Assembly: GCA_905183005.1 (NCBI GenBank)
Contig: CAJJDO010000040.1
Coordinates: 468,385 to 532,384, forward strand
From: Paramecium pentaurelia
Taxonomy: Eukaryota > Ciliophora > Oligohymenophorea > Peniculida > Parameciidae
Direction: 5' to 3'
Length of the DNA: 64,000 nt
Shown here: positions 11,744 to 23,002 of the stretch, piece by piece
How the letters are laid out: every line of letters starts with the position of its first letter
How positions within the stretch are numbered: position 1 is the first letter of the stretch
The notes under the pieces: model-generated
Databases searched by the model: none
Seen by the model: the letters and a program-made list of their open reading frames with translations, nothing else
What the model was told of the DNA's origin: nothing
Program-made: the position numbers and the translations under genes

Positions 11744-12628
11744 TTTTGAAAAAAATAATTTATTAAAAATATATATATGATTATTCGATTTCTATTATTT
11801 AAATTGCCAAAAATTTATATTAATATTTTAAAAGATTTATATGCTTGTTTCTCTTTAAAGTTTGAAGAAAAACATTTATAATATACATTTTGGTTAATAT
11901 ATACAAAAAATCTTGTATTTTCAAATTAATCTATTAATTATTATATTCACTTAATACTTATTTATTGTTTATTTATAAATAGTTATTTCAAAGATAATAG
12001 AATTAAAGAAATTAATATTATATTAAGATTAAAATAATGAATTTAGGAGGTAATTAATTTTTAAATATATTCTTTTTTTTTTTGATTTTTAACAGAAACC
12101 ATTATAATTGAAATCTTTATTATTCAAAGAAATTTTAATTATTTACGTAATAATTGATTCATTATTGAGTAAAAATAATACTTAATAATAAAAATATTTA
12201 TTAATACTATATTATCACTATTATTGCAATAGTAATTTATTTTTATTAAATTAAATTAACTATTTTTATAAAATATCATTAAAAGATTAATTAAAATTTA
12301 TTAAGAGTTAAATTTCTTTATGACTAAACTAATTATATCTTTAAAGGACTCTTTAAAATAAGATGAAAATAGAGGCATTTAAAATAGATTAAATATACTT
12401 ATTATTAAATATGAAAATGCTTAGATATTGCAACCTTTTGTGTATGGAAATAGATATCTTAAGAGATGTTGAGTTATATTTTAGATAAAATTGATTGTAA
12501 TAACAATTTCAGGAATACATAGAAGCTGTTAATATTTCGGAAGTATTAGAGATTAGTATGTTTTATTATAATACAGATATATAAAAGTAATTAAATTTTT
12601 GAATACTATATATATATATGTTGAATAA
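11744..12628. other. Intergenic, 885 bp, with a short unclaimed ORF
   Basis: AT-rich spacer between the Q-rich gene (minus, start at 11743) and the stop of the next minus-strand gene. A 51-codon ciliate-code ORF (ATG 12320, TGA 12470-12472) on the plus strand reads plausibly, and open frames continue after it. No intron joins them cleanly, so it could be a decayed gene or chance. Confidence 0.35.
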
Positions 12629-13884
12629 TCATAAAAGCAATCCTTATAATTTTGAAAAAAAAGCAGACCATTTGTTATTATCTAAAAATATTTATGTTAA
12701 ATTGTAATGATTATAACCATTTTAATAAAGAATTGAAATATCTTTACTATGCCTTTCTGAAATAATAATAACATTAATTCTTCTAATATGGACTGAATTT
12801 ATTATCTTTTTTATATTTATTTTTAATTTAATACTTTATAATTATTGAGAAATGTTTTATTCATTAAAATTAATATCCTACTCTTAATGAGTATTATTAT
12901 TCCATTTATAATTAATAAATTTCAATATATTTTGTAATTTTTAATCTTCTAATTAAATACTTTCTTATAATTCTACTTCATTTGTTTACATAAGTATGAG
13001 TCTAATTTTGAAATCTTAATTTAAATTATGAGCTCTGAATAAATATAGTTAGATAATTACATAAGTGTGGCAAATTTATGAGCAAAAAAGAGCATTTCAC
13101 CTAAGGCAACAATATTAATGGACTTAGTTTGATTTAAGAAATAAGGTTAAACAAATTAATAAATTCTATTTATGTATATGAACTAATCATCTTATTGGTC
13201 TTTGTTTTCTATAATTTGAATAACTTCAGTGTATGGAGTTGAAAATACAAAAATAGTGCTTTCCAATTATTTTGCTAATTCAGGTAATTATAAGGATTAA
13301 TAAAAATAATTGAAGGAATTCCCTAATGGTGGAAATATAATATAAATATTTTTGTAAGAGTATGTATGAATTTCAACTTAAAATAATTATTCAACTCTAA
13401 GTAGAGTCCCTAAATCAATTACAGTATAATTAATTTAATCTATTTTAGTATTATTGGTGTTTACACAAATATTATTAATAGAAACACAATCTTTTGTACA
13501 TATATTTTATTTTAATTTGAAAGGAGATTAACATTGAAGACATCTTGATTCATATTCATGATAACAAGAAATACAATTCTAAGTACATTTTAAACATGTA
13601 AATGTTGTGGAATCAAAAGATGTATTAAAGGGACATTATAATTTATTTTAATCTTAGGGATTTTGAAATGGTAAAAGTTATGATTATTAAATTTCTTGAG
13701 ATTAATTGTCAATCCAATTATAAAATATTAAGATTGAAATTGCTAGAAATATCACCAGAATAAAAATGTGTATAAATTATCCATAAGTATTTTTGTTAAC
13801 CTTTTATTTGTTTCTAATTTTTGATTTAATAGGATAAAATTCATTATGATTATTGATCTCATCTTCTTCATCACCTTCAATCAT
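12629..13884 (-). CDS. Single-pass membrane protein with Cys-rich ectodomain
   Basis: A 409-aa protein. Residues 1-35 are hydrophilic, followed by a strong membrane helix (FIHIFILVIFLAISILIFY), so a type II signal anchor is likely. A Cys-rich segment follows (CLKCTQNCISCYHEYESRC, then CLQC...CTKDC), resembling the furin-like C-x-x-C repeats common in ciliate surface proteins. The remaining 280 residues have alternating strands and helices, including SINIVALGEMLFFAHKFATL, which recalls a hydrolase nucleophile-elbow region, but with Glu instead of Ser; this is speculative. One 26-nt intron at 13035-13060 changes frame; exons sum to 410 codons. The start (13882-13884) was chosen because the frame is open through it and it is the first ATG. 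Confidence 0.65.
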
Positions 13885-13902
13885 TATTATATTAATAATT
13901 TA
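13885..13902. promoter_or_regulatory. 18-bp divergent start-to-start gap
   Basis: Only 18 bp lie between the chosen ATG of the Cys-rich membrane gene (minus) and the ATG of the ERGIC-like gene (plus). Both promoters must then overlap coding sequence, or one true start is further downstream. Confidence 0.5.
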
Positions 13903-14965
13903 ATGAAATTATTAAAAGCTATAGATTTATATGGTAAAGTACCAAAAGGATTGGCAGAGCCTACAAGTTCAGGAGCTGTTGTTTCAATTATAACTTTGAT
14001 TTTCTTAGGATTAATGATCATGAATGAAATGATTGTATTGAATAATTACTATTATTTATATAGGAGTATATTACTATAGATGTTCAATCTGAAATAATTG
14101 TAGATCAATAATTGTCAAAAGATAGAGTTTAAGTGAGTTTTGACATTAAGTTTGTAAGGGCTCCATGTGACTTTTTAGAAATTGATCAATAGGATGCAAT
14201 GGGATAAAGTTTATCATAATAATTTATGGAATTAAAATATTATAGGTTGGATTCAAGTGAAACAAGAATTGGAGAATATGTAAATATCAAAATTGAAACA
14301 ATAGATCAGAAATTAAAATAATTGGATTGTGATTGAAGATGCTAGAACAGCTGTTGCTGAAAAATAAGGATGTGAAGTAGTTGGAAGTCTTAAGGTTAAT
14401 AGAGTTAGAGGAAAGATATCATTTGGACCTCATCGATCTCATTCTTACATTGGTGCAGTTGGCAATCTACATCTTCCATTAGATTATTCTCATAAATTTG
14501 TATCATTTACTTTTGGAGATCAAAATGCTCTCAAAAAAGTCAAGAGTATGTTTAAGCAAGGCTAATTAGAGAGTTTGGCTGGTACTTAAAGAATTAAAAA
14601 ATATGAATTGGCTAGTTAATCAGTATTCATAAATTAAACATTTTTAGATGTAACATGAACACTTTATTAACATCATTCCAACTCATTATACTTTGTTAAA
14701 TAAACAAACATATTCTGTCTATTAGTATACAGCTAATCATAATGAAGTGAGATCACATAATTATGCAAATGTTCAATTAAGGTATAAATCTTTATTATTC
14801 AGATATGACTTTGCTCCTACAACTGTTACTTATTGGTAAACTAAAGAAGACATTTTGCATTTCTTAGTCCAAATATGTGCTGTGATTGGAGGTATATTCA
14901 CTGTATCAAGCATGATTGAGGCTAGTGTATATAAAGTTATGAGGAATGTATTAAAAGTTGAGTGA
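13903..14965 (+). CDS. ERGIC/Erv46-family cargo receptor
   Basis: A 327-aa protein of the ERGIC/Erv41-Erv46 family, which cycles between ER and Golgi as a cargo receptor. The N terminus LLKAIDLYGKVPKG followed by a membrane helix (AVVSIITLIFLGLMIM) is the family hallmark. The lumenal domain contains KVNRVRGKISFGP and LHLPLDYSHKFVSFTFG. The C-terminal block reads FRYDFAPTTVTY, then LHFLVQICAVIGGIFTVSSM, which is the second membrane helix. Introns at 14035-14063, 14280-14304 and 14623-14647; exons sum to 328 codons. A 21-nt stretch at 14803-14823 could be a fourth, in-frame intron. No KKxx signal is seen at the C terminus. Confidence 0.9.
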
Positions 14966-15176
14966 AATTTTTTTAAATGAAATTCAATATCATTAATATA
15001 AATTTTTAGTCAGAAATAAATACATTATTGTAAATCAAAATTAAAATGTGAATTTTTAAATAAAATAGATAAAGTTATTGCTATTATCATATCTTATTTT
15101 CTTAAAATATTCACTCAACTTTAATCTTAAATTATTATTTTTAATATAGAACATTTCTATTTATTTATTAAAAAAA
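14966..15176. other. Intergenic, AT-rich
   Basis: Non-coding spacer after the ERGIC-like gene. Nothing recognised except the hairpin that follows. Confidence 0.4.
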
Positions 15177-15223
15177 TATATTCTTTTATAGTTTAATTAC
15201 TAATTTAACTATAAAAGAATATA
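15177..15223. repeat. Perfect inverted repeat (17-bp arms)
   Basis: Arms at 15177-15193 and 15207-15223 are perfect reverse complements (TATATTCTTTTATAGTT against its complement) with a 13-nt loop. The right arm contains the first base of the 1,110-bp duplication (15212). The second copy therefore lacks the left arm. Confidence 0.85.
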
Positions 15224-16321
15224 ATTATCAAATAACAATTACACTTATGTTAATCAATTAATGACATATTTTAAAGATGCTATTTTAATTTAATAAATAT
15301 CTAATTAAGATTCTTGTTATTCAAATTCAAATTAGCTATTTTTTAAATCAATCAATAATTTCTTATAGCCAATTTCTGAAAATGTTTGATTGATTCTTTA
15401 ACCTAAAATTTAAGACTTAATCAGTAATTAGGTTTATTTATTAGTATTTAATTATATATATTTACTAAAAAGTAAAATTCTAGTTAAAATAATAAGATTT
15501 CTAAATTACTTTAAAAGTAGAATACTATATGATAGATCAATTAATAATATTAATATATTTAATAATATATATTATTTCAACTTTCAACTTTTGTTTCCAA
15601 CTTTTCTTTTGTATTCTATTATTTTTCAGTCGTTTATTATACTTAATTTTCTTTTAAGGCTTGGGCTTCTTTCTCAATTTATAATTTATTTGTGTCTAAA
15701 TAATATTTAATATCCTCAACAATAGATTTAAATTTAAGGAATTAAGGGGTTTGGTATTTATTAATAGTGTCTATTTATGCCATTTATTATTCTAAGAAAG
15801 TGAACTTGGTACAATTAAAAATTGGATATAATCTAAGTCGATGTAATTCCTTTTATTCATAAACTTAGACAATCATTTCATAAACAATTTTTGCTTCAGA
15901 TACTTCTTAAGGTTGGAGATCTAAATTGAAACATTGATAGAAATCTTCCAAATTAACTTATTCTGTATTCAATTTAACAGGATTATATCCTTTCTTAATT
16001 AATTCTTCATTTAATAAATTGTGAATGTAAGTATCATTTTCTATATATGTCTTAAATCTGTTATTTAAGGTAAATTATATTTTATCAGCAGTTTTCTTTT
16101 CAAATTTAACAGTCAAACAATAGAAAATTTCAGGATAAGATTCTTATCTAGATAATAATAATTAAAATATCCTTTTAATAAATCTTCTAGAATGTACTTA
16201 AGTACAGAATTTTTCATTTTATGTTTTTGGTCTTCTTTTTTTAATAATTTTTCTTACAATACGTATCATTTAATTTTTTTTACGGTTCATTTTACCTGTT
16301 GCATAAGTTTCTTGTTCTTTC
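15212..16321. repeat. Direct repeat copy 1 (1,110 bp)
   Basis: Every stretch I compared is identical to 16323-17432, with a constant offset of 1,111. The single N at 16322 sits exactly between the copies. This is what an unmerged overlap between two assembly contigs looks like. A real tandem duplication is possible but less likely. Confidence 0.95.
15577..16321 (-). pseudogene. Truncated duplicate of the unknown gene at 16688-18070
   Basis: The C-terminal 248 or so codons of the downstream minus-strand gene appear here a second time, ending at the same TGA (plus TCA 15577-15579) and cut off at the N. No start codon or 5' part exists. Most likely this copy does not exist in the organism and results from contig joining, so it should not be counted as a separate gene. 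Confidence 0.85.
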
Positions 16322-16322
16322 N
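16322..16322. other. Single ambiguous base (assembly join)
   Basis: The only N noticed in the window. It separates two identical 1,110-bp blocks and probably marks a scaffold join of unknown gap size. Confidence 0.95.
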
Positions 16323-17432
16323 TAAAAGAATATAATTATCAAATAACAATTACACTTATGTTAATCAATTAATGACATATTTTAAAGATGCTATTTTAAT
16401 TTAATAAATATCTAATTAAGATTCTTGTTATTCAAATTCAAATTAGCTATTTTTTAAATCAATCAATAATTTCTTATAGCCAATTTCTGAAAATGTTTGA
16501 TTGATTCTTTAACCTAAAATTTAAGACTTAATCAGTAATTAGGTTTATTTATTAGTATTTAATTATATATATTTACTAAAAAGTAAAATTCTAGTTAAAA
16601 TAATAAGATTTCTAAATTACTTTAAAAGTAGAATACTATATGATAGATCAATTAATAATATTAATATATTTAATAATATATATTATTTCAACTTTCAACT
16701 TTTGTTTCCAACTTTTCTTTTGTATTCTATTATTTTTCAGTCGTTTATTATACTTAATTTTCTTTTAAGGCTTGGGCTTCTTTCTCAATTTATAATTTAT
16801 TTGTGTCTAAATAATATTTAATATCCTCAACAATAGATTTAAATTTAAGGAATTAAGGGGTTTGGTATTTATTAATAGTGTCTATTTATGCCATTTATTA
16901 TTCTAAGAAAGTGAACTTGGTACAATTAAAAATTGGATATAATCTAAGTCGATGTAATTCCTTTTATTCATAAACTTAGACAATCATTTCATAAACAATT
17001 TTTGCTTCAGATACTTCTTAAGGTTGGAGATCTAAATTGAAACATTGATAGAAATCTTCCAAATTAACTTATTCTGTATTCAATTTAACAGGATTATATC
17101 CTTTCTTAATTAATTCTTCATTTAATAAATTGTGAATGTAAGTATCATTTTCTATATATGTCTTAAATCTGTTATTTAAGGTAAATTATATTTTATCAGC
17201 AGTTTTCTTTTCAAATTTAACAGTCAAACAATAGAAAATTTCAGGATAAGATTCTTATCTAGATAATAATAATTAAAATATCCTTTTAATAAATCTTCTA
17301 GAATGTACTTAAGTACAGAATTTTTCATTTTATGTTTTTGGTCTTCTTTTTTTAATAATTTTTCTTACAATACGTATCATTTAATTTTTTTTACGGTTCA
17401 TTTTACCTGTTGCATAAGTTTCTTGTTCTTTC
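16323..17432. repeat. Direct repeat copy 2 (1,110 bp)
   Basis: Second copy of the block at 15212-16321. This copy continues without interruption into the 5' part of the minus-strand gene, so it is the one attached to the complete gene. Confidence 0.95.
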
Positions 17433-18070
17433 TTTTCATCTAGATATTTCTTAATTCTATTTAAATTTAAGAATGTTTATGCAATAGGAAGTTGTTATTC
17501 TTCATAATCCTTCTTATTATTTTTCCATGTTTCAAGTGGAACTTTTTTTAATTATTCTTATCCTTTTTATATAAATTCCTGTAAATTTTAATCTTAAAAT
17601 ATTTTTTCAAGTTTTTCTTTAACTTTTTCTCTTTAATTGTATATAATCTTAGTCATTTAACATATATTAGATGGTTATGATTTTTAAAGATAATGTTTGT
17701 ATTTGTTTTCAAAATTTTAAGTAATGGAATTAAGTTAATTAAGTGAATAAGTTTAATTTAAGATATCATTTAGATGAGTATCTCTAATTATCATATCTAA
17801 TTCTTTAATATTTAATAGTTATTTAATAAGTGGTTTTGTAGCTTCAATTGAAATAGTATCTTCAGAATTCAAAACTCTTACAAACTATAAATATTATAGA
17901 AATGAAATAATTGGCAAATCAAAGTCTATAGCATAACATAGAATAATTTTGGTAGCTATATCTCTTACTTATTTGTATTTAATTTCAGTTTGTATTGAAA
18001 TATGATGAGTTTGATCTAATGAATCATCATCTGAATTATCCTCTAAACAAAAGGTTTCTAATTTTTTCAT
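16688..18070 (-). CDS. Hypothetical helical protein, 460 aa
   Basis: An intronless frame of 461 codons in the ciliate code, ATG at plus 18068-18070 and TGA at 16688-16690. The N terminus is acidic (ETFCLEDNSDDDSLDQ). The middle is basic and helical, with a strongly positive patch (MNRKKNQMIRIVRKIIKKRR) around residue 235 that could bind nucleic acid or act as a nuclear signal; this is inference. The C-terminal 60 residues are Gln/Lys/Glu coiled coil. No family recognised. Its 3' half lies within the duplicated block. It starts 127 bp from the divergent coatomer alpha gene. Confidence 0.75.
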
Positions 18071-18197
18071 TTTTAATTAATGAATAAAATAAGACATCGA
18101 TGTTGAAAGGGTAGAAATTCATTTTAATATTTGGAAGTGAATAATTGTTGATTATTTATAATAAATATTATATAATTATTATATACGTGTAATAAAT

Positions 18198-21100
18198 ATG
18201 TTTGTCAAATTTGAGAGACATTCAGATCGTGTAAAAAGTGTATCTTTCCATCCTCATCGTCCTTGGGTGTTAAGTGCACTTCATTCAGGTGTAATAGAAC
18301 TAATTGATTATCGGATGAAAAAGCGTATAGCAACATATGAAGATCACAAAGGTGCAGTTCGATCAGTTTAATTCCATCCATAATTGAATCTATTTTGTTC
18401 TGGAGGAGATGATTATACAGTAAGAGTATGGAATTTTAAATCATGTCAATTTGTATTGAAAGGACATTTAGATTATGTAAGATGTGTTACATTCCATCCA
18501 ATTAATCCTTGGGTATTATCTGGATCTGATGATTAAACAGCTAGAGTATGGAATTATTAAAGCAGATAAACTATTGCTATATTAACAGGACATACACATT
18601 ATATAATGTCATGTCATTTCCATCCAACTTAAGATTTCATAGTGACTTGTTCATTAGATTAAACAGCAAGATTATGGAATTATGGAGTACTTAAATAAAG
18701 ATATGCATAAAAGAAGAATCAAGAGTATGTACTTTCTGGTGCTGAAGTATAAGTAATTGCAATTATGGATGGACATAAAGATTAATTAAATTGGTGTGCT
18801 TTTCATAAATCTGAACCATTTATTATAACAAGTGGTGATGATAAAAATATTAAATTATGGAAATACAATGAAAATAAAGCATGGGAATTTGATTCATTTA
18901 CAGGACACACTAATAATGTTTGTTGTGCTGAATTTCATTCAAAAGGAGATGTCATTATTTCAGATTCTGAAGATCATACTATTAGAATATGGGATTTTAC
19001 TACTAGAAAATAAATTGCACTTTATGAAAATTAACATTATGATAGATATTGGATAGTAACTTGTCATCCTAATAATTATTATTTTGCTTGTGGTTCTGAT
19101 ACTATGCTTTAAGTATTTACATTACATAAAGATCGTGTACCTATTCTATTAGTTAATGAAAGATATTTATGTATGGCTGAATAAAAAATACTTAAAGTAA
19201 TTGAATTGAATTCTGAATAATAATAAATTATAAGAGATATTTCTACTCTTATTATTCCAAATCCAACTGTTCTTGAAGATAATATAGAATCAATTGATTA
19301 CAATACATATGATACTTAAAAAACATAATTAATGGTTAGATGTATAAGATCTCTTAAAGAACCAAATAAATTAAAGAGACATTTACTTATTGCATTTTAA
19401 CCTTAGAAAGGTGATTCTGGAGTTAAATAATTCCATTCTAAATCAGCTTGTTTTATTGGAAAAAATAAAATTGCTCGTATTAATTAAGAATCAAAAATTG
19501 AATTATATAATTATGAAACTGATGCAGTCTCTTTAATTGATGATAAATAGGCTTCAAAAATATTTACTGCACCTGGAGGCAAACTATTAATTTATAGAGA
19601 AAATATAAATGAAAATAAAATGTAAAATGTATCAGAAAATAGTTATTTAGAATTATTTGATCCACTAACAAAATAAGGTATACATTAAATTGAATATTCT
19701 AATGCTAAATATGTTCAATATCATGATTCCTATTTAATTGTATAAGGAAAATTATCATTAACTATTCTTACAAAATAACTTTAAAAATTAATTGAAATTC
19801 AAGAACAAATTAATATTAAATCATTTATTTGGGTTAATAACTTTATAATCTATACAACAAAAAGCCAAATTAAATATTTATTATTAAATGGTGACACTGG
19901 AGTATTAAAATCTACTGAAAATATTCTCTATTTAGTGAAAGGAGAAGAATAATAGTAAAATAAATTAAAATTAATTTCAGTTGATAACACTGCATAATAT
20001 ATAACATAAGTATTGGATATTCAAGAACCATTATTTAAAATTGCCATTTTAAATAAGGATCTTAATGCAATTCATAAATTTGTTGAGAATAATTAAAATG
20101 AAGCTGTACTCTCTTACTTATATTAAAAAAGATTAGCATCTGTAGCTTTAAAATTAGTCAAAGATAAATGGGGTAATCAAATATTATATTAATAATAGCT
20201 AAATTTTCATTATCTTTAGATTCTGGTAATTTGGAGTAAGCATATAAAGCTGCTATAGAAATCAAAGATACTAATTTATTTGAATAATTAAGATCAGAAG
20301 CTCTAAGATAAGGTAATAATTTATTGGTTGATGTATGTGACTAATAACTTAATTAATTTGATAGATTGGCCTTTTTATATTTGTGTACTGGTAATATTGA
20401 AAAATAAGAAAAATTATAAAACATATAACCTAATTACATATATTAATCCTAAATTTAGAAATAAAAATCTATTAAATAAAATCTACCAAAATTAGCTTAA
20501 ATTATAGATCATCTTAATGGAAATAGTTAAAAATTAGATAAGAATCAATAAGAAACTATTGAATGGATAAAATCACTTGGTGGAAGTCAAACATTAATAC
20601 CACCAATTCCAATAATGAAATATAAAAATGATTCATGGCCATTGTATTAAATGAATGAGTAAGATATAATCAATCTTGAAGTAACTGAAGAATCAATAGC
20701 ACCATAAGATATATTCACTATATAAAAATAAGTAATAGAAGAAACACAAATAGAAGAATAAATTAATAATGATGGTTAATGGGGATTAGAAGATGAACCA
20801 GAAGAAGAATTCTTTGAACCTAAAGTAATATAGGAAAAGGATAAAAATATTGATTAAAATGCATTAAGGGGAGTATTCTTGGAATAAAAAGGAGAAGTAG
20901 CTATTAAATATTTTGCTGCTGGTGATTATGAAACAGGGATTAAGTTATTAAAACAGCAAATAAATTTTAATAATCAATAATAATTATTGAAATTATTAAC
21001 AGGAGTAACATCTTTTTAAGTTGTAACTTCTATTCCATATTTGAATACTTCAACTTTACCAGTTAAATTAAATAGATTGAATGAAATTAAGACTCTTATC

Positions 21101-21768
21101 AAATAAGGTATTTATAGCATTATTTTATTATAGGATATAAATATACAACCGACGCTAAATTTGGAGAAGTTAGTAATTGTTTCTAATAGGTTTTATAGAA
21201 ATTATTACTAACAGATTTTGAATCAAATCAAGTAGAGGAAATCAAAAAGTACATTAATATTAGTAGAAATTATATGATTGCAATGAGATGTGATTCTCTA
21301 AAAAAAGAAAGTAATGCTTTAGAAATGGCTTGTAAGATGGCTACAATAGAATTACAACCTTCCCATAGAATCTTAACATTAAGATAAGCCCTTAGTATAA
21401 GTTATAAATAAAAGAATTTTATTACATGCTAATAAATTGCTAAAAAACTTATTGAATTATTGAAAAATGATACTACTCAAAAACCTGAAGTACTATAAAA
21501 TGCATAAAAAGTAAGAATTATTATTTATTATTAGTATGAGAAAGCATCTTAATAATAAAATACAAATGCAATATAAATAGATTTCAAAGAAAATTGGCTG
21601 AATGAATAGCCAATCTATTCTGTAGATACACTTAAAAATCTTTAAAATTATAAATCATGTCCATATGATGGAAGTTCATATGAAAATGATTATTCATCGC
21701 TTTGTTTGATTTGTGGATTGTGTTAAGTTGGTAAGGCTCCTGGTTTAAAGAGTCTTCAATAACCTTGA
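18198..21768 (+). CDS. COPA: Coatomer subunit alpha (alpha-COP)
   Basis: A 1,164-aa homologue of alpha-COP, the largest subunit of the COPI coat for retrograde Golgi-to-ER traffic. It begins with the family's characteristic MFVKFERHSDRVKSVSFHP. WD40 repeats follow, several ending in the GSDDQTARVWNY or DHTIRIWDF type (residues 1-310). Then comes the second propeller and the alpha-solenoid, with an acidic linker (GQWGLEDEPEEEFFEP) before the C-terminal domain. The very end, SCPYDGSSYENDYSSLCLIC then GLCQVG, matches the conserved C-terminal tail with its Cys pairs. Introns at 20173-20198, 21108-21133 and 21511-21534; 1,165 codons. Slightly shorter than animal COPA (about 1,220 aa). Confidence 0.96.
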
Positions 21769-22080
21769 GTAGATTTAACAAGAGATCTGTAAATTATTAT
21801 GCTTCATTTTTATAAGATAATTCATTTTTTTATTTTAATGTTATTATTTCACAATTAATAATATATATTTATATTTTTTTAATATTTATTAAATCTTTGG
21901 AAATTTAATATTTTGTTGTTTTCATATTTGGTTTCTATATCAAAAAGAAAATAAGTAATTAATTAGATATTTTGAAAGATTAATAAAAAATTGAAGTAAA
22001 AATAAAACATCATTTTTAATCTCCTTAAATATTCATTATAGACCAAAGCTATAATATTTTCAGTGGAATATAGATCATCA
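21769..22080. other. Intergenic, AT-rich
   Basis: 312 bp downstream of coatomer alpha; no coding frame or recognisable element. The next ORF is open upstream of its first ATG to about 21975. Confidence 0.4.
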
Positions 22081-22974
22081 ATGATATCTTTAAAATTGAA
22101 AATTATTGAATTTAATTATTAAATGATAGAAATACAATATTATAATTAACAATTAGCAACTAATGAAAGCTAAATTATTAAAATTAAATAATGTAAAATA
22201 CAATACATCATAAACGATTGTTTTTGCTCATAATCTTTAATAAAGTTTTTAATTCAAAAATGTGATCAAATTATACCTTAATACTCTTAATGGATTAGAA
22301 TTAAAGTTAAAAGCTATAATTCAATCATTAGTATAAAAGGGCAATTTTTAAATTCATATGAATCAAGAAGATTTAAATAAATAAAGATATTTATTATATA
22401 TTATAATAATGTTTATTAAACAGAAAAAGTCTAATTTTTTATTTTTGAAATAGTAGATTATGAAATATATAATATAAAATATAAAATAATATAATTTATC
22501 GTTAATCTAGAGGTTCATTCAAAACCATCAAAATATTAGACTAATAATTAAAAAATAATCATCTAAAATAAAGAAATATTGCTTTTGTAAAATAATTTAA
22601 ATGAAAAATTGAATTTTTTAATGTATTGCTTTGTTAATAGTCTTAATTTTGATTATTTATCAATCATAAAACTATTTACTGCTTATGATTTTGAGATAAT
22701 AAAGTTTATGTAACATTATTTAATTTATATTAAATATTCTAAATAAAAAATATATCTTATTGATTCGGTTGTTTATTCTGGATGGGATACACTAATATAA
22801 TCACTCAATATTTAAAGTCTTTGTTAATTTCCATTGTTAATTTTAACTTAGGGTTTGATATAAGTTATTGTTGAATTATATAAAGTATTGTAAATTCATC
22901 ATTTCCATTAAATCAAAGTAGGGATATTATACTTTAGATAAAATAATATAAGAAATTCCAAATTCAAGATTTGA
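22081..22974 (+). CDS. Putative novel protein, 297 aa
   Basis: A single intronless frame of 298 codons from ATG 22081 to TGA 22972-22974. It is Ile/Lys/Gln/Tyr-rich. It contains segments such as IRIKVKSYNSIISIKGQFL and QTEKVQFFIFEIVDYEI, which read like alternating beta strands. Later parts are helical (YCFVNSLNFDYLSIIKLF). No family recognised. TGA is uncommon in such AT-rich sequence, so a chance open frame of this length is possible but not likely. It ends 28 bp before the AP-complex gene, with no room for much promoter. Real gene, decayed gene or chance: I favour a gene. Confidence 0.45.
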
Positions 22975-23002
22975 GATATATATAATTATTTTAATATATA
23001 AA

